Part shown: piece after piece, positions 8,439 to 15,311 of the stretch
Position numbering within the stretch: the stretch's first letter is position 1
How the letters are laid out: each line of letters begins with the position of its first letter
Assembly (NCBI RefSeq): GCF_000424385.1
Contig: NZ_AUJU01000017.1
Location: 1-64,000, forward strand
Length of the DNA stretch: 64,000 nt
Source of the DNA: Butyrivibrio sp. LC3010
Lineage (GTDB): Bacteria > Bacillota > Clostridia > Lachnospirales > Lachnospiraceae
Direction: 5' to 3'
Notes under the pieces: model-generated
Database searches by the model: none
Told to the model about the DNA's origin: nothing
The model's input: the letters and a program-made list of their open reading frames with translations, nothing else
Position numbers and translations under genes: made by a program

Positions 8439-9059
8439 ATGAGTTTAATAAGAGTGAAAAATACTTTTAGGAGATATAACAGATTATTAGCACTTGCTTT
8501 GACTGTAATCATGCTGGCGGCAACGACCGGCTGTGGGCAGCATGCACAAAAGGAGAGTAATACCAATAATGGCGGAGCTGTGGTACATGCACAGGCTGAT
8601 GTGTCCACAACGGGCAAAAGAATATATTTTGCAGCGCCGCTTTTTAGTGAAGCAGAGCGAGAGTATAACCTCAAAATAGCAACAATCCTTGAAAATCACG
8701 GTTATGATGTGTTCCTTCCGCAACGGGATGGCTTTCTTGCTTCTGAACTTGAGGGAAAGACAGAAGCAGAGAAGATAGAGAAAATTTTTGCTAAGGACAG
8801 AGAGGAAATTCTGAAGTCAGATATACTATTTTTTGTGATGGATGGCAGAGTACCTGACGAAGGTGCGTGTGTTGAACTGGGCATAGGTTATGCCAGTGGG
8901 AAAAGATGCTACGGCTTTAAGTCCGATGCAAGAAGCCTTGAACTTGACATGGATTTAAATCCAATGATCGCCGGGTGCTTCACAAAAACATTCTACAATC
9001 TGGATGGCGAAGAACTCATAAAATCTTTAGAGGAGTATTTGAAGGATAATGAGCTTTAA
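8439..9059 (+). CDS. Lipoprotein with nucleoside 2-deoxyribosyltransferase-like domain
   Basis: About residues 60-200 match the nucleoside 2-deoxyribosyltransferase fold: KRIYFAAPLF at the start and the active-site block DGRVPDEGACVEL (about 134-146) containing the conserved Asp-Glu-Gly and the Glu expected as nucleophile. Family members exchange bases between deoxynucleosides and are usually cytosolic. Here a basic N-terminus, a hydrophobic stretch (LLALALTVIMLAA) and a TTGC lipobox predict export and lipid anchoring, which is unusual. GGGGGTG precedes the ATG. Alternatively the N-terminus is only a membrane anchor facing inwards. It is monocistronic, ending at a convergent terminator. Confidence 0.75.
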   Translation: MSLIRVKNTFRRYNRLLALALTVIMLAATTGCGQHAQKESNTNNGGAVVHAQADVSTTGKRIYFAAPLFSEAEREYNLKIATILENHGYDVFLPQRDGFLASELEGKTEAEKIEKIFAKDREEILKSDILFFVMDGRVPDEGACVELGIGYASGKRCYGFKSDARSLELDMDLNPMIAGCFTKTFYNLDGEELIKSLEEYLKDNEL

Positions 9060-9147
9060 TTTGCACGCACTCTTTTCAGGCCATTCAGTATCAGTGTAAT
9101 CCTTATAATAATTAAAAATGGACACCATATATTGTCAATTGAAAAGA

Positions 9148-9179
9148 CGGCATATAATCACAATTGTGATTGTATGCCG
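9148..9179. terminator. Bidirectional terminator, near-perfect 32-bp palindrome
   Basis: Arms CGGCATA.AATCACAA / TTGTGATT.TATGCCG with one T-G wobble separate convergent genes. TTTTC follows on the minus strand. Confidence 0.75.
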
Positions 9180-9186
9180 CCTAAAC

Positions 9187-9960
9187 TTATTCTGCGTTTA
9201 TTATCTCTTCAGCAATTTCATATAATTCATCAGAAGGAATCGCACCTTCAGTATAAACAATATCATAATATACCCCATCTAAGGTCCATGTTAGATTTGT
9301 AACAGTTGTCTCTGATACTTTCTGGCTCCCCACTGATATTTGGAGGCTGCCTTCATCCATACGTTTTTTATCTTCATCAGTAAGTTCATAATCGCTGGGA
9401 ACCCACTTATATTGTGTCAGTTTATAGTACACATCAACGCCATCAATATTTCTGCATTCAATATAATCCATCTTACCGTCGGATGCATAGATGCTACTTT
9501 CCATATACAGACCTATAGGCTTTGAAAGTCCTTCCTTTTCATAAGAAATGCTTATCCCTTTGTATTTGGTAGCTTCATTATTGTCATCATAGCTTGTTAT
9601 GTTATTTATGGACATTGACCTGAATGTATATCCGCTTTCATAGGCATCCAATGCTTTTACATCTATTCCGGCTTCTTCTTCAAGCTTTGCCAGATCTGAA
9701 AAATTTCTATATTGATCACGTATAGAATGACTAACAATTCCACCAGCCATTTTATAGGCAAATCCTAAGATTCCAAAAACTGCAACGCATGCAGCAGCTA
9801 TTATCGCTGTTTTCTTTACTCCCATTCTTTTTTTCATCGTGCCTTCCTTTCTAATCGGACTAATTTTCGTTAAGTCTGATATCATCTTTTCCTTTTTATA
9901 ATCAGAAAGTTTAATAAGGCGCATGGATTCAATATATTCTTTGTTTCTGTATTCGCTCAT
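9187..9960 (-). CDS. Single-pass membrane protein, probable anti-sigma-type regulator
   Basis: 257 residues. A charged cytoplasmic N-terminus of about 48 residues is followed by one membrane helix (TAIIAAACVAVFGILGFAY, about 50-68) and an extracellular domain with Tyr/Asp-rich beta-type sequence, resembling DUF4367-like domains of anti-sigma proteins; this resemblance is from memory. It lies 20 bases downstream of, and in operon with, the ECF-type sigma factor gene, the classic arrangement of sigma and membrane anti-sigma. AAGGAG precedes the ATG by eight bases. Confidence 0.72.
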   Translation of the reverse strand: MSEYRNKEYIESMRLIKLSDYKKEKMISDLTKISPIRKEGTMKKRMGVKKTAIIAAACVAVFGILGFAYKMAGGIVSHSIRDQYRNFSDLAKLEEEAGIDVKALDAYESGYTFRSMSINNITSYDDNNEATKYKGISISYEKEGLSKPIGLYMESSIYASDGKMDYIECRNIDGVDVYYKLTQYKWVPSDYELTDEDKKRMDEGSLQISVGSQKVSETTVTNLTWTLDGVYYDIVYTEGAIPSDELYEIAEEIINAE

Positions 9961-9980
9961 TTCGGTTTCTCCTTGTCTGC

Positions 9981-10475
9981 CTATCCGTTTATACTACTCG
10001 ACATTTCAAAATCATTCATGATGGAGAGTTTGAGTTTCTTTCTTCCTCTTGATAGGTACATATTTATAGAAGATTCTTTTTTTCCAAGCAGGTCTGCTAT
10101 TTCCTTTGCCGAATATCCCTCATAGTAAAAAAGATAGATACTAATGCGATAGTTTCTGGGCAGTTTCATGACCTTTTCAGTTATACCAAGGTCTGGTGAA
10201 GTAGCAGCTTTTATGTCATCTGCTTCCTCCAACAATGTAGTCTTTTTGAAAAACGAACTCTTCAATTCATTTTTGCACATGTTAATAGTGGTTCTGATAA
10301 CCCATGCTTTTTCATGTTGGGGGCTGGCAAAATGCGGACTCGATGTAATGTATTTAACTAAAACTGCCTGGCATATGTCCTCTGCATCTACAGTACTTTT
10401 AAGGTAGTTGGTGCCAATGCGCATGATCATATCTGTATAGCTCTCCACCAACCGTCTTGCTTCTTTCTCCTCCAT
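9981..10475 (-). CDS. ECF-type RNA polymerase sigma factor
   Basis: About 164 residues with region 2 (MIMRIGTNYLKSTVDAEDICQAV) and region 4 (LPRNYRISIYLFYYEGYSAKEIADLLGKKESSINMYLSRGRKKL). It would direct RNA polymerase to stress or envelope genes, held in check by the following membrane protein. The frame stays open far upstream, but the ATG at 10475 is where family homology begins; the ribosome site there is weak (AGTGAG). An 18-bp perfect palindrome lies 25 bases upstream, next to a TATTAT box, and may be an operator. Confidence 0.85.
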   Translation of the reverse strand: MEEKEARRLVESYTDMIMRIGTNYLKSTVDAEDICQAVLVKYITSSPHFASPQHEKAWVIRTTINMCKNELKSSFFKKTTLLEEADDIKAATSPDLGITEKVMKLPRNYRISIYLFYYEGYSAKEIADLLGKKESSINMYLSRGRKKLKLSIMNDFEMSSSING

Positions 10476-10499
10476 GAATACACTCACTTTCTGATATCT

Positions 10500-10517
10500 T
10501 TTAGAAGGCCTTCTAAA
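10500..10517. promoter_or_regulatory. 18-bp perfect palindrome upstream of ECF sigma gene
   Basis: TTTAGAAGGCCTTCTAAA lies immediately downstream (minus sense) of a TATTAT -10-like box at 10518-10523. A repressor operator is a reasonable inference; no -35 box is convincing. Confidence 0.45.
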
Positions 10518-10523
10518 TATAAT

Positions 10524-10874
10524 ACAATTCAAGATGCCAAAACCTAACACACTATTTACAAAAAAGCCGGAAGTTTTGGTTAATTCCAATTATTACTGTT
10601 GTAGTTGTTCTTTATTTTTCTTCTCGTCCTTCTGCTGAATGTATGCTGCAAGACATGTAGATATTTTTAAAATGTCTCTTTCATGTTGTACTTCCTTATA
10701 AAAAAATGACCCGACGTGGTCCGCATCATAATGAGAGGCGTGTCGGGTTCTTTTTTGTTCACTTATTTATTCTGTTTATCAGTTCTTATAGATATAACCT
10801 TGTATAGTTGAGATGGATTCAGAATAATCTATAAAGTCAAGTGGCATGCAGGCCTTGCAGTAAGGCTCCTGCAA
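10524..10874. other. Intergenic stretch between sigma operon and XRE gene
   Basis: No gene seen. It contains the start region of the sigma-factor promoter at the left and a terminator at 10708-10753; the rest is AT-rich without recognisable features. Confidence 0.6.
10708..10753 (-). terminator. Bidirectional terminator downstream of XRE gene
   Basis: Arms ACCCGAC and GTCGGGT, extended by an imperfect inner stem, with T tracts on both strands (TTCTTTTTT on plus, CATTTTTT on minus). Confidence 0.7.
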
Positions 10875-11708
10875 TCAGTTACTTTCACTGGATTTTCTCT
10901 TTGCTTTATTCATGCAAATGTCGCCACAAATTAGCCCAAGTCCGCCAATCAGAAAAATTGATACTGACAGGACATCCCAAATGTCAAAGACAGGTATGTC
11001 TAGCATCTTGGACAAAACAATATTAATGAGTATTTCAAGAACGATAAAAATCAAAAACAGTGCTCCTCCAGCAAAGAGCTTACGATCTTGAAATCGTATG
11101 AACAGAACAAATCCGAGCCATACATAAGCTAAGGCTACAACTGCCATAACTGCACCAATGCTGAACACGGCCTTAGCATTCACAAGCAGACTCAGTATAT
11201 ATAGGAATGGTAATGTGACTATACTTAATGATACCAATGATTCTCGAATACCTTTTTTGCCGTGGTAAATCATAGGAATAGTTATTGCCCATGCATAAAA
11301 GATTGTTGCGACAGGAATCAGTGACCATGTCAGCTTTCTTGATATTGCATAGTTACAAATAACACAGACTACAATACCTACAAGCAACAACGTCGTGTAT
11401 ATTATTGATAACACTGTGCTAAGTTTATAGCGTCTTTCTTCATTACGCTTTAATTCCAATAGGTTTTCATTAGCTTTGTTCTCAAAATCTTTCATTTCAA
11501 TCCTCTCTCCACTTAATAGTTCGTTTACCGTAATTCCCAAAATACCGCAAAGCTCAAGCATAATAGATGAATCCGGCATGCTTTTACCAGTCTCCCATTT
11601 GGAAATTGCTCTGTCGGTTATGTTTAACATTTCAGCAATCTGTGCCTGAGTTAAACCTTTCTCTTTTCTCAAACCGGCAATGAATTTTCCTGTCTTTATC
11701 TGATCCAT
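10875..11708 (-). CDS. Membrane-anchored XRE-family transcriptional regulator
   Basis: 277 residues. An N-terminal helix-turn-helix (about 4-60: LRKEKGLTQAQIAEMLNITDRAISKWETGKSMPD) is followed by a charged linker and about six hydrophobic segments (from about 95 to 265). HTH fused to a polytopic membrane domain suggests a regulator that senses membrane state or a membrane ligand. ATG 11708 follows GGAGG by seven bases and is preferred to an upstream frame start. Its promoter region has two tandem near-palindromic sites (11762-11799), consistent with autoregulation. Target genes are unknown. Confidence 0.82.
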   Translation of the reverse strand: MDQIKTGKFIAGLRKEKGLTQAQIAEMLNITDRAISKWETGKSMPDSSIMLELCGILGITVNELLSGERIEMKDFENKANENLLELKRNEERRYKLSTVLSIIYTTLLLVGIVVCVICNYAISRKLTWSLIPVATIFYAWAITIPMIYHGKKGIRESLVSLSIVTLPFLYILSLLVNAKAVFSIGAVMAVVALAYVWLGFVLFIRFQDRKLFAGGALFLIFIVLEILINIVLSKMLDIPVFDIWDVLSVSIFLIGGLGLICGDICMNKAKRKSSESN

Positions 11709-11761
11709 TAAATATGCCTCCTTCATGCATAGCTTATTTCTATTTGTGGAATTTGAACACG

Positions 11762-11799
11762 AACCATTGGTTGAGTTATCGAAACAACCGTTGGTTGAG
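11762..11799 (-). promoter_or_regulatory. Tandem operator-like repeats for the membrane XRE regulator
   Basis: AACCATTGGTTGAG (11762-11775) and AACCGTTGGTTGAG (11786-11799) are spaced 24 bases centre to centre, between the promoter and the gene start. AACC.TTGGTT is nearly palindromic, so each copy can bind a dimer. Confidence 0.65.
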
Positions 11800-11811
11800 A
11801 GGATAATTTAG

Positions 11812-11840
11812 ATTATACCCGACTAAAAAGGGGCTTACAA
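11812..11840 (-). promoter_or_regulatory. Promoter of the membrane XRE regulator gene
   Basis: Minus-strand TTGTAA (11835-11840), 17-base spacer, TATAAT (11812-11817). The -35 box is buried in a separate inverted repeat CTTACAATCA/TGATTGTAAG (11834-11858). Confidence 0.65.
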
Positions 11841-11943
11841 TCATTTACTGATTGTAAGTCGCCTCGCGGATGTTTTATTGAATTTGCTTACATTTTTAGA
11901 TTTTCTATCACTGAATCAAAGAAAAACTGCAAATTTTGAAAGA

Positions 11944-12056
11944 TCGCTAGGATTTTTTGAATGAGTCGTAGCGGTGGCTACGGCGATTGAAGATGACGAA
12001 GCGTATTGAGAATTAGACAAGTAATTTATCAAATTGTCATTCAGACAAGACACTAG
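11944..12056. repeat. Palindromic repeat family, copy B (one arm truncated)
   Basis: About 98 bases (core GAATGAGTCGTAGCGG through the CACTAG end) are identical to copy C at 57353 in the opposite orientation. The left arm is missing, leaving only the CGCTAGG fragment. The inner stem is CGTAGC/GCTACG. Confidence 0.75.
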
Positions 12057-12108
12057 TACCATTCACACATATACACACACCAAAATCGTGAATTTTGGAC
12101 AAATAAAA

Positions 12109-12145
12109 ATTCCGAAAAGCCTATAAATACTAGACATTTCGGAAT
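12109..12145 (-). terminator. Original terminator of tRNA-Gly copy 2, displaced by the IME
   Basis: Arms ATTCCGAAA/TTTCGGAAT with minus-strand T run. The flank (including CCAAAAT/ATTTTGG and the CACACATATACACACACC tract) matches the 3' flank of tRNA-Gly copy 1. The element now separates it from its tRNA by 11 kb. Confidence 0.75.
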
Positions 12146-12154
12146 CTAAAGGTT

Positions 12155-12176
12155 AGAGCGATAGACGGGGCTCGAA
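12155..12176. other. attL: left attachment site of the IME
   Basis: 22 bases identical to 23131-23152, equal to the 3' end of tRNA-Gly plus two flanking bases. Identity stops abruptly at both sides (T versus A before, GTAAT versus CCCGC after). Confidence 0.92.
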
Positions 12177-12236
12177 GTAATAGCCCGTTTTGAAAACCGC
12201 ATAGAAAGGAGGTTTTCGGCACTCTCCTCTTCAAAA

Positions 12237-12300
12237 AAGACCACTTCAAGACCACTTCTAATATTGAGAATTCTAAAAAAGACCACTTCCAAGACCACAG
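12237..12300. repeat. Integrase arm-type repeats, left end
   Basis: Four copies of AAGACCACTT or a close variant at 12237, 12248, 12279 and 12291, in two pairs spaced 11-12 bases. The same decamer recurs just inside the right end. Such repeats flanking att cores are typical N-domain binding sites of tyrosine integrases. Confidence 0.75.
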
Positions 12301-12398
12301 ATTTTCACTTCTATGAAGTGGCTTGTAAAAGGCTGGAGTGATATTTTATAATACAGTTAGAAGTAACAACCGATATACGTATTGAGGAGGTGAGCGAT

Positions 12399-12629
12399 AT
12401 GACAGCTACAGCTGAAACACTCCGCAAACTGGATTCACTTAATGAACAAGACTTTAACATGATCGTAAGTCTGATTGATAGACTGAGCGTATCACAGGAT
12501 ACTAATAATGATCTTGAGACATTCAGACAGATTAGAAAGAGGACATCTCAAAATCCAATGACAGAGGACGAAGTCGAGGCAGAGGTTGCTGAAGCCAGGA
12601 AGGAGCTTTATGCAACAAATCGTAATTGA
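12399..12629 (+). CDS. Probable antitoxin of PIN toxin-antitoxin pair
   Basis: 76 residues, strongly acidic, with a helical N-terminus (ETLRKLDSLNEQDFNMIVSLIDRL) and a charged C-terminal tail; no ribbon-helix-helix is obvious. GAGGAGG lies eight bases before ATG 12399, better than the in-frame GTG inside it. The following PIN gene overlaps its last 20 bases, implying translational coupling and co-production. By analogy with other PIN modules it would bind and neutralise the nuclease and may repress the operon. It lies 220 bases inside the left end of the IME. Confidence 0.7.
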   Translation: MTATAETLRKLDSLNEQDFNMIVSLIDRLSVSQDTNNDLETFRQIRKRTSQNPMTEDEVEAEVAEARKELYATNRN

Positions 12630-13002
12630 TACTAATATACTTGTTAATGCCTTGAAATCCCAAAATGATGATGCCAAATCGGTTCTGCTTTTGGAAGATG
12701 TTTTCAGAGGAAAGTATGAAATTGGTTTGTCATCTGAGATAGTAAGGGAATACCGGGATGTTTTGCACAGACCGCATTTGAATATCAATCCTGAAGATGC
12801 AGATGCTGTAATAGCTCTTGTTGAGAAGCATGGCTATTATATTGAACCAAGGCCATCAACAAATGATTACGTGGAAATGCGCGATGAAAAGGATAGGGTA
12901 TTCTTTGATGTGGCAAAATGCCTTAATGCTAAGCTTATCACTCGTAATTATAAAGATTATCCAGTACATGAACTTGTAACTCTGATTGATGAATTGTACT
13001 AA
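12610..13002 (+). CDS. PIN-domain toxin (putative RNase)
   Basis: 130 residues covering one PIN domain of the COG1569/PF13470 type: VIDTNILV with D7 near the N-terminus, acidic residues in EIVREY, and DRVFFDVAKCLNAKLITRNYKDY towards the C-terminus. PIN toxins cut RNA with a metal-bound acidic cluster. The ATG at 12610 follows AAGGAG by a few bases and overlaps the antitoxin gene, so the longer frame from 12586 is rejected. As an addiction module at the IME edge it could stabilise the element during excision. A strong terminator follows. Confidence 0.85.
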   Translation: MQQIVIDTNILVNALKSQNDDAKSVLLLEDVFRGKYEIGLSSEIVREYRDVLHRPHLNINPEDADAVIALVEKHGYYIEPRPSTNDYVEMRDEKDRVFFDVAKCLNAKLITRNYKDYPVHELVTLIDELY

Positions 13003-13025
13003 TAATATTGGACAAGAGAATATGC

Positions 13026-13077
13026 AAACCGTAGAATTACAGCCCATTATGCCGGACTGAATCCTACGGTTTTTTTA
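13026..13077 (+). terminator. Terminator of toxin-antitoxin operon
   Basis: AAACCGTAG.ATT pairs with AAT.CTACGGTTT, followed by seven T residues. Confidence 0.85.
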
Positions 13078-13154
13078 TTTATTAAAAAGGGTACTATCTT
13101 TTTTAGGGTCAACATCGTTATACATATTATAAGGATCTGATTGGAGGAGATGAA

Positions 13155-13676
13155 ATGGATTCAGATTTGATTTTGATCCATAGAATTAGAGCTGGGGATG
13201 AAGCGGCTATTGAAGCGTTTGTAAGAAAGTATTACGCAAAAGTTCTCTCTTATTGTGAGTATCGGCTTCAGGATGTTCAGCAAGCAGAGGATTTGACACA
13301 GGAAACTTTTTATAGGTTTTTCAGGGCTTTCGAGACATATAACCATAGAGGAAAGCTTGTAAATTATCTTTATTCAATAGCAGGCAATCTTTGTAGAGAC
13401 TATTGGAAGGTTGAACAAAAAATACAAAAGGTAGAACTGACAGAAACAATTAAGAATATGCCAGTTGAGTGTGATGTTACTGAAAAAATGGATATTGAAA
13501 CAGCAGTGATGGAACTGCCAAAGGAAATAAGGGAAGTCATCTGGATGCATTTTTTCCTTGGAATGAAACTTGAAGAAATATCTGAGGCTGAAGGTATAAG
13601 CCTTCCATTAGTAAAATACCGCTTGAAACGAGGACGAACTTTGCTTAAAGGTATCCTTGGTAAGGAGGATCTATGA
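13155..13676 (+). CDS. ECF-type sigma factor of ABC-transporter operon
   Basis: 173 residues with sigma region 2 (YYAKVLSYCEYRLQDVQQAEDLTQETFYRFFRAF) and region 4 (LPKEIREVIWMHFFLGMKLEEISEAEGISLPLVKYRLKRGRTLL). It is the first gene of a tightly overlapping operon with a membrane protein, an ABC ATPase and an ABC permease, so it probably switches on this exporter in response to an envelope signal. GGAGGAG precedes the ATG. Its stop overlaps the next start (ATGA). The upstream AGGGTCAAC...CGTTATAC region may be its own promoter; that is inference. Confidence 0.88.
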   Translation: MDSDLILIHRIRAGDEAAIEAFVRKYYAKVLSYCEYRLQDVQQAEDLTQETFYRFFRAFETYNHRGKLVNYLYSIAGNLCRDYWKVEQKIQKVELTETIKNMPVECDVTEKMDIETAVMELPKEIREVIWMHFFLGMKLEEISEAEGISLPLVKYRLKRGRTLLKGILGKEDL

Positions 13677-14428
13677 ATTTAGATAAGATGTTATGTTCAC
13701 ATGATAATAATACAGTAATCCCCAGGGAAGAGGCTGTTTTATCTACTATAAAAACAGCAAAAGATGCATATTGGGATGAAGAATCCTCAAGATGTATATC
13801 ATGGATGGAATTTATGTACCAACAGTTGTTCTATATTAGAAAAACATGGTGGTTAATACAATTTGGTGTGCTATTTGCTATATGGATTCTTCTTAAGGTT
13901 TCAGGAAGTGGTCCTTATTCAGAAAGATGCATGGGAATTCTTGCGCCTATATTTATAATTCTGGTGCTGCCGGAGCTTTGGAAAAATGTCAGTAACAGAT
14001 CAATTGAAATAGAAGGAGCGTCTTATTATTCATTTCAAAAGATAATGGCAGCCAGGATGATAGTGTTCGGGTTAGTAGATCTTATGATGTTAACTATATT
14101 TGTAATTGTAAGCGTATCTTCTACCGAAGTGCCAATGACGGATCTTATAGTTCAGTTTCTATTGCCTATGCTGATTACATCTTGTATTTGCTTCAGGGCA
14201 TTTTCTGGAAGGCTTTTGAGAGGAATTGTGCCGTCAATTACAGTAAGTCTTTTATGGATGACAATATGGCTATTTATTGTTTTGAGAGAAGATGTTTTTA
14301 CTCGTGTATCTGGTTTTGCCTGGGGATTATTGTTGGTAATATCGGTTTCTTACCTATGTTACTGCATATACAGAATTATGAAAGATTCTGGGAGAATTCT
14401 GGCTTACAACTTTATGGGGGAAATGTGA
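13673..14428 (+). CDS. Polytopic membrane protein, probable sigma-factor partner
   Basis: 251 residues: a soluble N-terminus of about 60 residues, then about six membrane segments (from WWLIQFGVLFAIWILL near 60 to LLLVISVSYLCYCIYRI near 230). I recognise no catalytic motif. Because its start overlaps the sigma gene stop and it precedes an ABC exporter, it is plausibly the membrane anti-sigma factor, the cytosolic N-terminus binding the sigma, or a permease-like sensor subunit. It starts at the ATG of ATGA, with GGTAAGGAGG upstream inside the sigma gene. Confidence 0.7.
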   Translation: MNLDKMLCSHDNNTVIPREEAVLSTIKTAKDAYWDEESSRCISWMEFMYQQLFYIRKTWWLIQFGVLFAIWILLKVSGSGPYSERCMGILAPIFIILVLPELWKNVSNRSIEIEGASYYSFQKIMAARMIVFGLVDLMMLTIFVIVSVSSTEVPMTDLIVQFLLPMLITSCICFRAFSGRLLRGIVPSITVSLLWMTIWLFIVLREDVFTRVSGFAWGLLLVISVSYLCYCIYRIMKDSGRILAYNFMGEM

Positions 14429-14429
14429 T

Positions 14430-15311
14430 ATGGAACTTGTAATATCAAGTGTAGAAAAGGATTATAGCGGATTTAAAGCGGTAGACAATGTCAACCTTGA
14501 AATGAATAATGGAGTGTATGGTCTTCTGGGGGTAAATGGAGCAGGAAAGACTACACTTATGAGGATGATCTGCACACTTATACACCCAACAAAAGGTAAA
14601 ATCTTCTGTGATGGAAAAGATATTTTTGAAATGGATGGAGAATACAGAAAGCTGCTGGGGTATCTTCCACAAGAATTTGGGTTTTATCCTGACTTTTCAG
14701 TATTTGACTATTTGAGGTATATTGCCTCAATCAAGGGGCTGTCATCTGCACTTGCAAGAAAGCGTATAAATGATGTTTTGCAGCAGGTTGGAATGGAAAA
14801 AAGCAAAAACAAAAAAATGAAAAAGCTTTCTGGTGGAATGAAGAGAAGAGTCGGCATTGCGCAAGCTATGCTAAATGATCCTAAGATTTTAGTGTTGGAC
14901 GAACCTACAGCAGGACTTGATCCAAATGAGAGGATACGATTTAGAAACTTAATAAGTGAACTGTCACAGGACAGACTGGTTCTTCTTTCAACGCATATAG
15001 TTTCAGATATCGAAAGCGTGGCAAGCCAGATTTTTTTCATGAGGGATGGCAGAATTGAATTATCGGGAACGGCAGATGAATTGCTTGAGGCTACCCCAGC
15101 AAAGGCATGGGAATGTACGCTGTCAACAAATGAAGCTGATATAATACAAAATCGTTTTTGTGTTTCCAATCGCAGAGTAATACGTGGCGGAGTAGAATTA
15201 CGCATAGTTTCGGAAGAAAGACCTTGCCCAGAGGCTTGTGAAGAAATAATGACTTTGGAAGATCTGTTCCTATATGAATTTGGAGAGAAAGCAGGTGACA
15301 TAGATGGTTAG
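14430..15311 (+). CDS. ABC-2 type exporter ATP-binding protein
   Basis: 293-residue ATPase energising the following permease. Walker A GVNGAGKTT (about 34-42), signature LSGGMKRR (about 130-137), Walker B ILVLDEP (about 150-156), then switch His in LSTHIVSD. The C-terminal extension of about 80 residues is common in drug, lantibiotic and bacitracin-type exporters. It starts one base after the preceding stop and overlaps the permease by 8 bases, so the complex is made as a unit. Substrate unknown; resistance to a membrane- or wall-active compound is the most likely cargo role. Confidence 0.92.
   Translation: MELVISSVEKDYSGFKAVDNVNLEMNNGVYGLLGVNGAGKTTLMRMICTLIHPTKGKIFCDGKDIFEMDGEYRKLLGYLPQEFGFYPDFSVFDYLRYIASIKGLSSALARKRINDVLQQVGMEKSKNKKMKKLSGGMKRRVGIAQAMLNDPKILVLDEPTAGLDPNERIRFRNLISELSQDRLVLLSTHIVSDIESVASQIFFMRDGRIELSGTADELLEATPAKAWECTLSTNEADIIQNRFCVSNRRVIRGGVELRIVSEERPCPEACEEIMTLEDLFLYEFGEKAGDIDG

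Noticed and set aside
5404..12061. The block between the two tRNA-Gly loci as a second IME
   Set aside because: No integrase, relaxase or replication gene is present; only the duplicated tRNA flanks suggest past mobility, so it is reported as an accessory block.
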